9,092 bases of DNA from Actinomycetota bacterium (GTDB lineage Bacteria; Actinomycetota; Acidimicrobiia; Acidimicrobiales; Microtrichaceae), in NCBI GenBank assembly GCA_018268735.1, contig JAFDWA010000048.1, forward strand, positions 1 through 9,092, given 5' to 3'. Positions 5,644-9,092 of the stretch are shown one piece after another (the stretch's first letter is position 1; the number at the start of each line of letters is the position of its first letter). The notes under the pieces were generated by a model. It was not told the DNA's origin and searched no databases. It saw only the letters and a list, made by a program, of their open reading frames with translations. A program made the position numbers and the translations under genes.

Positions 5644-6786
5644 ATGGGTGAGATCTGGGGACCGAGTCGACCGAGGAGGGTTGGGGGCCTACGGGCCCCG
5701 ATGCTCGCTGCAGTCGCGTCAACCGTGCTGCTGTTCGCGCTGGCGGGATGCACCGTCGCCCCACCGGTGACCGGAACCGCCAACCTGCCTGATGGTCCCG
5801 GTTCGATCTCGATCGACCAGGGGCCGATCGGGCCCAAGGGCTTCTGCCTCCCGCACGTGTTCGCCCTGTCCTACGTCGCTCAGGACACTCCGACTGCGTT
5901 CGTCCTCACGATCACTGCATCGGCATCGATGTGCGAGACCGTCAACCCGATCGCGGCGATCTACGCCATGCCGAAGGGTGCAACCAACCTCGGCAACGCG
6001 TTCCCCCAGAAGCTGGCGGCCAGCACGCCGTTCACGATCTCGGGTCCCGGCGTCACCAAGATCACGTTCCACAAGGGCTGCCTGCCGGCCCAGTTCGACG
6101 TCGTGACCGGCAGCACCCCGCCGGTGATCTACCCCGGCGGTCCGTACCACGGGCCGCAGCTGTTCCCGTTCCCCTGGGCCGCGGGCGCCGCAGGGCTCTG
6201 GTACGGCAGCACCTGCCCCGGCGGCGGAGGCTGCGGCACCTACACGCCGACCAACCTCGCCGTCGAACCGTCGAGCGTCGCACCCGGCGGCAGCATCACG
6301 GTCTCTGGTTCCGGCACGCCCGGTACCACGATCACGATCTCGTTCCAGCAGCCGCCGTCCTCGCCGGTCGCGAGCGGCGCATCGGTGAAGGTCCCAGCCG
6401 ACGGCCACTGGTCGACCCCGGTCACCGTCCCCGCGAGCCTTTCCCCCGGGAAGTGGCAGGTGGTCGCCGGTGTCGAAGGGTGCGAGGTCGCCGCGACCGC
6501 TGATCTGACGATCACCGGCAGCTCGACGCCATCCACGCCATCCACGCCATCGACTCCATCGACACCGTCGAACACCGCCAACGTCGCATCGGTCACGACC
6601 ATCGTGTCCGGGTCGACCAACCCCGGGGCAGCGGTGGCCGGCGAGAGCACGACCAACTCTGCGACGACCTCGGGATCGGGACTCGCCTTCACCGGCTCGA
6701 CGGTGCGGGTGCCGGTCCTTGCGGGCATCACATTGCTGGTGGCCGGAACATTGCTCCTCCTGCAGCGCCGCCGTCGCCACAGCTGA
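5644..6786 (+). CDS. Exported surface protein with lipobox, Ig-like domain and LAFTG sorting signal
   Basis: The 380-residue protein has a basic N-region (Arg9, 11, 12, 17), a hydrophobic core (20-34) and a lipobox L33-A34-G35-C36, so it is exported and may be a lipoprotein. Residues 40-198 form a domain I do not recognise, with Cys68, 97, 146, 191 and 197 and a Gly/Pro/aromatic stretch near 160-198. Residues 200-292 look like a bacterial Ig-like beta-sandwich (VEPSSVAPGGSITVSGSG to ADLTITG), with Cys280. A Ser-Thr-Pro repeat (293-309) and a Thr/Ser/Ala-rich linker follow. The C-terminus is LAFTG (347-351), a hydrophobic segment and RRRRHS, the layout of a cell-wall sorting signal; LAxTG is the type used by class E sortases of actinobacteria. 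No sortase lies in the window. The likely role is a wall- or membrane-anchored surface protein; its ligand is unknown. It may work with the upstream DUF4012 protein, which is inferred from adjacency alone. Confidence 0.88.
   Translation: MGEIWGPSRPRRVGGLRAPMLAAVASTVLLFALAGCTVAPPVTGTANLPDGPGSISIDQGPIGPKGFCLPHVFALSYVAQDTPTAFVLTITASASMCETVNPIAAIYAMPKGATNLGNAFPQKLAASTPFTISGPGVTKITFHKGCLPAQFDVVTGSTPPVIYPGGPYHGPQLFPFPWAAGAAGLWYGSTCPGGGGCGTYTPTNLAVEPSSVAPGGSITVSGSGTPGTTITISFQQPPSSPVASGASVKVPADGHWSTPVTVPASLSPGKWQVVAGVEGCEVAATADLTITGSSTPSTPSTPSTPSTPSNTANVASVTTIVSGSTNPGAAVAGESTTNSATTSGSGLAFTGSTVRVPVLAGITLLVAGTLLLLQRRRRHS
6523..6567 (+). repeat. 9-bp tandem repeat encoding Ser-Thr-Pro units
   Basis: Five 9-nt units (6523-6531, 6532-6540, 6541-6549, 6550-6558, 6559-6567) follow the pattern TCSACNCCN. 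Units two and three are identical (TCCACGCCA). They encode consecutive Ser-Thr-Pro triplets in the linker before the wall-anchor region. Unit loss or gain keeps the frame, so the linker length could vary between strains. Confidence 0.85.
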
Positions 6787-6863
6787 TCGGCCTGCCCGAG
6801 AGGGATCGGGAGCGACCCGACACGAGCGAGCGCTCCACGAACCGACCACACCATCTCGCAGTA

Positions 6864-6906
6864 GCGCAAGGGCCGGATCCGACATCGTCGGATCCGGCCC
6901 TTGCGC
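6864..6906. terminator. Perfect 20-bp stem, 3-nt loop; probable bidirectional terminator
   Basis: Bases 6864-6883 (GCGCAAGGGCCGGATCCGAC) are the exact reverse complement of 6887-6906, with ATC as the loop. It lies 77 nt after the LAFTG gene stop and about 250 nt after the infB stop, between convergent genes. There is no T-tract on either side, which is usual for GC-rich actinobacterial terminators. A perfect stem works in both directions. Function is inferred from structure and position. Confidence 0.85.
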
Positions 6907-7014
6907 GTCGAGCACCTCTCGCCACATCGACACCTCTGCACCCGCAGAGCCGGATCACCCGTGTGTCGACGCGACGCCGTTGATCGACGGCGACGTAGAG
7001 CCCCTCCGTGGGTC

Positions 7015-7068
7015 GAGAGCCCTCTGCGAGCCGAGAACGCTCCGCGGCCCGAGAACGCTCCGCGGCCC
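7015..7068. repeat. 18-bp tandem repeat downstream of infB
   Basis: Units at 7033-7050 and 7051-7068 are identical (GAGAACGCTCCGCGGCCC). The preceding unit, 7015-7032, matches at 13 of 18 bases. 6997-7014 may be a further decayed copy (about 9 of 18), and 7069-7071 (GAG) begins another. Each identical unit contains the palindrome CCGCGG. It lies in the 3' region of infB, between its stop and the hairpin terminator, so it would be in the infB mRNA tail. Confidence 0.8.
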
Positions 7069-7153
7069 GAGCGATTCCAACCGGAGCCAATGCATGCCAC
7101 CCGACCCCCAGCGGGCCAGGCGTCGCTGAGCACAGGACCGTCCGTGCAGGACG

Positions 7154-9092
7154 TCAGGACCGGGGGATCTCCCGCAGGTCGTAGGTCTCGATGACGTCGC
7201 CCTGCTTGAGGTCCTGGAAGTCCGACAGGCCGATGCCGCACTCGAAGCCGGCCTGGACCTCCCGCACGTCCTCCTTGAAACGCCGCAGCGATGCGATCTC
7301 GCCCTTCCAGATGATCGTGCCGTCCCGCAGGAAGCGGACCTTGGAGCCACGGGCGATCGTTCCGCTCTGGACCATGCAGCCGGCGACGGAGCCGACGCGT
7401 GGAACGCGGAAGACCTCGCGGACCTCGGCGTCGCCGGTGACGACCTCCTCGAACTCCGGCGCCAGCATCCCGACCATCGCGGCCTCGATGTCCTCGAGGA
7501 GCTTGTAGATCACCTCGTAGGTCCGGATCTCGACGCCCTCGCCCTGTGCGAGCTCCCTCGCGTGCCGGGCGGGACGCACGTTGAACCCGATGATCGTTGC
7601 GCTCGACGTCGCCGCCAGCTGGATGTCGGACTCCGTGATGCCACCGACGCCCCGCAGGACGAAGCCGATCTTGACCTCGGGTCGCTCCAGCTTGCGGAGG
7701 CTCTCTGTGACGGCTTCGAGCGAACCCTGCACGTCAGCCTTGACGATGAGGTTGAGCACCGCCTGCTCGCCCGCTTGGATCTGGGCGAAGATGTCCTCGA
7801 GGCGGGCACCGTGGGACATGACCGATGCATCGCGGGCACGCGAGGCCTCTCGGTGCCACCGCTCCCGCGTCTCGGCGACGGCCTTGGCCTTGCGCTCGTC
7901 GGGGGCGACGACGAAGTCGTCGCCTGCCAGCGCCACGTCGGAGAGTCCGAGCACCTCGACAGGCGTCGAAGGACCTGCCTCCTTGACCTGCTCGCCGGTG
8001 TCGGTGATCAACGCCCGGACCCGACCCCATGCGGGTCCGGCCACGAGGGGATCGCCGACGCGCAGGGTTCCACGCTGGACGAGGATGGTCGCGACCGGGC
8101 CACGTCCCATGTCGAGGTGGGCTTCGAGGACCGTCCCACGGGCACGACCGTCGGGATCGGCCCTCAGGTCCTCGAGCTCGGAGACGACCAGGAGGTTCTC
8201 GAGGAGCTCGTCGATGCCGATGTTCTGCAGCGCGGAGATCTCGCAGACGACCGTGTCACCACCCCACGCCTCCGGGACGAGGTCCTGCTCCGCGAGCTGC
8301 TGCAGCACGCGGTTCGGATCTGCGTTCTCCCGATCGATCTTGTTCACCGCGACGACGATCGGCACCTCGGCCGCTCGGGCGTGTTGGATCGCCTCGAGGG
8401 TCTGGGGCATCACACCGTCGTCGGCCGCCACGACGAGGACCACGATGTCGGTCGAATCGGCACCCCGCGCACGCATGGCGGTGAAGGCCTCGTGACCCGG
8501 CGTGTCGATGAACGTCAGCGGTCGGCCGTCCTTGACGACCTGGTACGCACCGATGTGCTGGGTGATCCCTCCCGCCTCCCCCGCGACCACGTTCGCGCTG
8601 CGGATGCGGTCGAGGAGCTTCGTCTTGCCGTGGTCCACGTGGCCCATCACCGTGATGACCGGTGCGCGGTGCGGCAGCGATTCGTAGTCGAGATCCTCGT
8701 CGTCGCCGAGGTCGAGCACCTTCTGGAGCTCGACCTCCTGCTCCTCACCGGGGTCGACCAGGCGGATCTCCGCCCCGACGTCCGCAGCGAAGAGTTCGAT
8801 CATGTCGTCGCCGAGGGACTGGGTGGCCGTGACCATCTCGCCCTGCTGCAGCAGGAAGCGGACCACGTCGGCTGCCGTGCGGTTCAGCTTGGGACCCAGG
8901 TCCTGCGGCGTCGAGGCACGCTCGATGACGGTGACGCCCTCCGGCACCGGCGCGGTCGCCGGCGTGTAGGTGGGGATGTCCATCGGCTGCAGCTCTTCGC
9001 GGTTGCGACGACGGCGCCCCTTGCGACGCGGCGGACGCGGACCGCCACCCGGCCCACGTCCTCGGCCGGGGGGTCCCCCGGGTGCTCCCCCA
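7154..9092 (-). CDS. infB: Translation initiation factor IF2, N-terminal part beyond the window
   Basis: IF2 is the GTPase that brings fMet-tRNA to the 30S subunit and promotes subunit joining. The 645 visible residues begin in a Gly/Pro/Arg-rich linker and a basic patch ([12 protein letters not shown]) typical of actinobacterial IF2. The ATG at 8983 is therefore an internal Met and the gene continues past the window end. Counting from the first full codon (9091-9089), the IF2 N-terminal helical domain is at 61-108. The G domain has GHVDHGKT (150-157), [10 protein letters not shown] (174-183), DTPGH (196-200), NKID (250-253) and SAL (286-288). Domains II, III and C2 follow, ending in [11 protein letters not shown]. 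All GTPase motifs are intact. Family length suggests roughly 250-350 N-terminal residues are missing (inference). rbfA normally follows directly; here two inverted genes intervene, so transcription probably ends at 6864-6906. Confidence 0.98.
   Translation of the reverse strand, partial: GGAPGGPPGRGRGPGGGPRPPRRKGRRRRNREELQPMDIPTYTPATAPVPEGVTVIERASTPQDLGPKLNRTAADVVRFLLQQGEMVTATQSLGDDMIELFAADVGAEIRLVDPGEEQEVELQKVLDLGDDEDLDYESLPHRAPVITVMGHVDHGKTKLLDRIRSANVVAGEAGGITQHIGAYQVVKDGRPLTFIDTPGHEAFTAMRARGADSTDIVVLVVAADDGVMPQTLEAIQHARAAEVPIVVAVNKIDRENADPNRVLQQLAEQDLVPEAWGGDTVVCEISALQNIGIDELLENLLVVSELEDLRADPDGRARGTVLEAHLDMGRGPVATILVQRGTLRVGDPLVAGPAWGRVRALITDTGEQVKEAGPSTPVEVLGLSDVALAGDDFVVAPDERKAKAVAETRERWHREASRARDASVMSHGARLEDIFAQIQAGEQAVLNLIVKADVQGSLEAVTESLRKLERPEVKIGFVLRGVGGITESDIQLAATSSATIIGFNVRPARHARELAQGEGVEIRTYEVIYKLLEDIEAAMVGMLAPEFEEVVTGDAEVREVFRVPRVGSVAGCMVQSGTIARGSKVRFLRDGTIIWKGEIASLRRFKEDVREVQAGFECGIGLSDFQDLKQGDVIETYDLREIPRS

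Larger units (their letters stand above)
6787..7153. other. Convergent intergenic region between the LAFTG gene and infB
   Basis: These 367 bases separate two genes that face each other. They hold a long perfect hairpin (6864-6906), an 18-bp tandem repeat (about 7015-7068), and small inverted repeats: CCCGA/TCGGG at 6795-6810, and CGCCGT/ACGGCG at 6975-6992 with a 6-nt loop. The last could be a minor extra terminator for infB. Open frames cross the region on both strands, but none has a ribosome binding site or recognisable protein, so I call no gene. Confidence 0.6.

Noticed and set aside
5668..5700. Possible Tat signal (PRRVGGL) in the LAFTG protein
   Set aside because: Residues after RR do not match the x-F-L-K consensus; a Sec-type lipobox signal explains the N-terminus better.
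5719..6933. 404-codon minus-strand frame over the LAFTG protein gene
   Set aside because: It is antisense to a gene with a strong ribosome binding site, signal peptide and sorting signal, and runs through the hairpin terminator.
7015..7068. CRISPR-like array
   Set aside because: The 18-bp units are directly adjacent with no spacers, so this is a simple tandem repeat.
6901..7194. 97-codon plus-strand frame through the 18-bp repeat
   Set aside because: No ribosome binding site, composition is Arg/Pro-rich noise, and it runs into the 3' end of infB.
6240..7241. 333-codon minus-strand frame overlapping the end of infB
   Set aside because: It overlaps infB and the LAFTG gene, spans the 20-bp hairpin, and its 'VDGVDGVDG' run is only the reverse reading of the Ser-Thr-Pro repeat.

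Overview
This is a GC-rich chromosomal window from an actinobacterium. By eye, an Acidimicrobiia-like organism (Ilumatobacter and relatives) fits best. The reasons are very high G+C at third codon positions, the infB/rbfA/truB/ribF gene set, a Gly/Pro/Arg-rich IF2 N-terminal linker, a DUF4012 membrane protein and a LAFTG (LAxTG-type) cell-wall sorting signal. The taxon is an inference; no database search was possible.

Layout: (1) 1-533, minus strand: 3'-truncated alpha/beta hydrolase. (2) 619-2913, minus strand: compact translation/flavin operon transcribed rbfA -> truB -> ribF, with a GTGA stop/start overlap between rbfA and truB and a 22-nt gap before ribF. (3) 2914-3130: divergent spacer with an 11-bp inverted repeat pair. 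(4) 3131-5458 and 5644-6786, plus strand: two cell-envelope genes, a multi-spanning DUF4012 protein and an exported protein with an N-terminal lipobox and a C-terminal LAFTG-hydrophobic-Arg sorting signal. (5) 6787-7153: convergent spacer with a perfect 20-bp hairpin terminator and an 18-bp tandem repeat. (6) 7154-9092, minus strand: infB (IF2), 5' end beyond the window.

The minus-strand genes are the usual bacterial ribosome-biogenesis cluster: IF2 for initiation, RbfA for 30S maturation, TruB for tRNA pseudouridine 55, and RibF for FMN/FAD. The conserved infB-to-rbfA junction is split here by about 4.2 kb holding two genes in the opposite orientation. rbfA-truB-ribF therefore probably has its own promoter, and the hairpin at 6864-6906 probably ends both infB and the envelope gene facing it.

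The most interesting material is the inverted envelope pair. It comprises a DUF4012 protein of unknown biochemical function, and a surface protein that seems to carry two competing anchoring signals around an unrecognised Cys-containing domain. I saw no CRISPR array, insertion sequence, tRNA or rRNA, and no sign of a defence system. The other genes look ordinary and intact.
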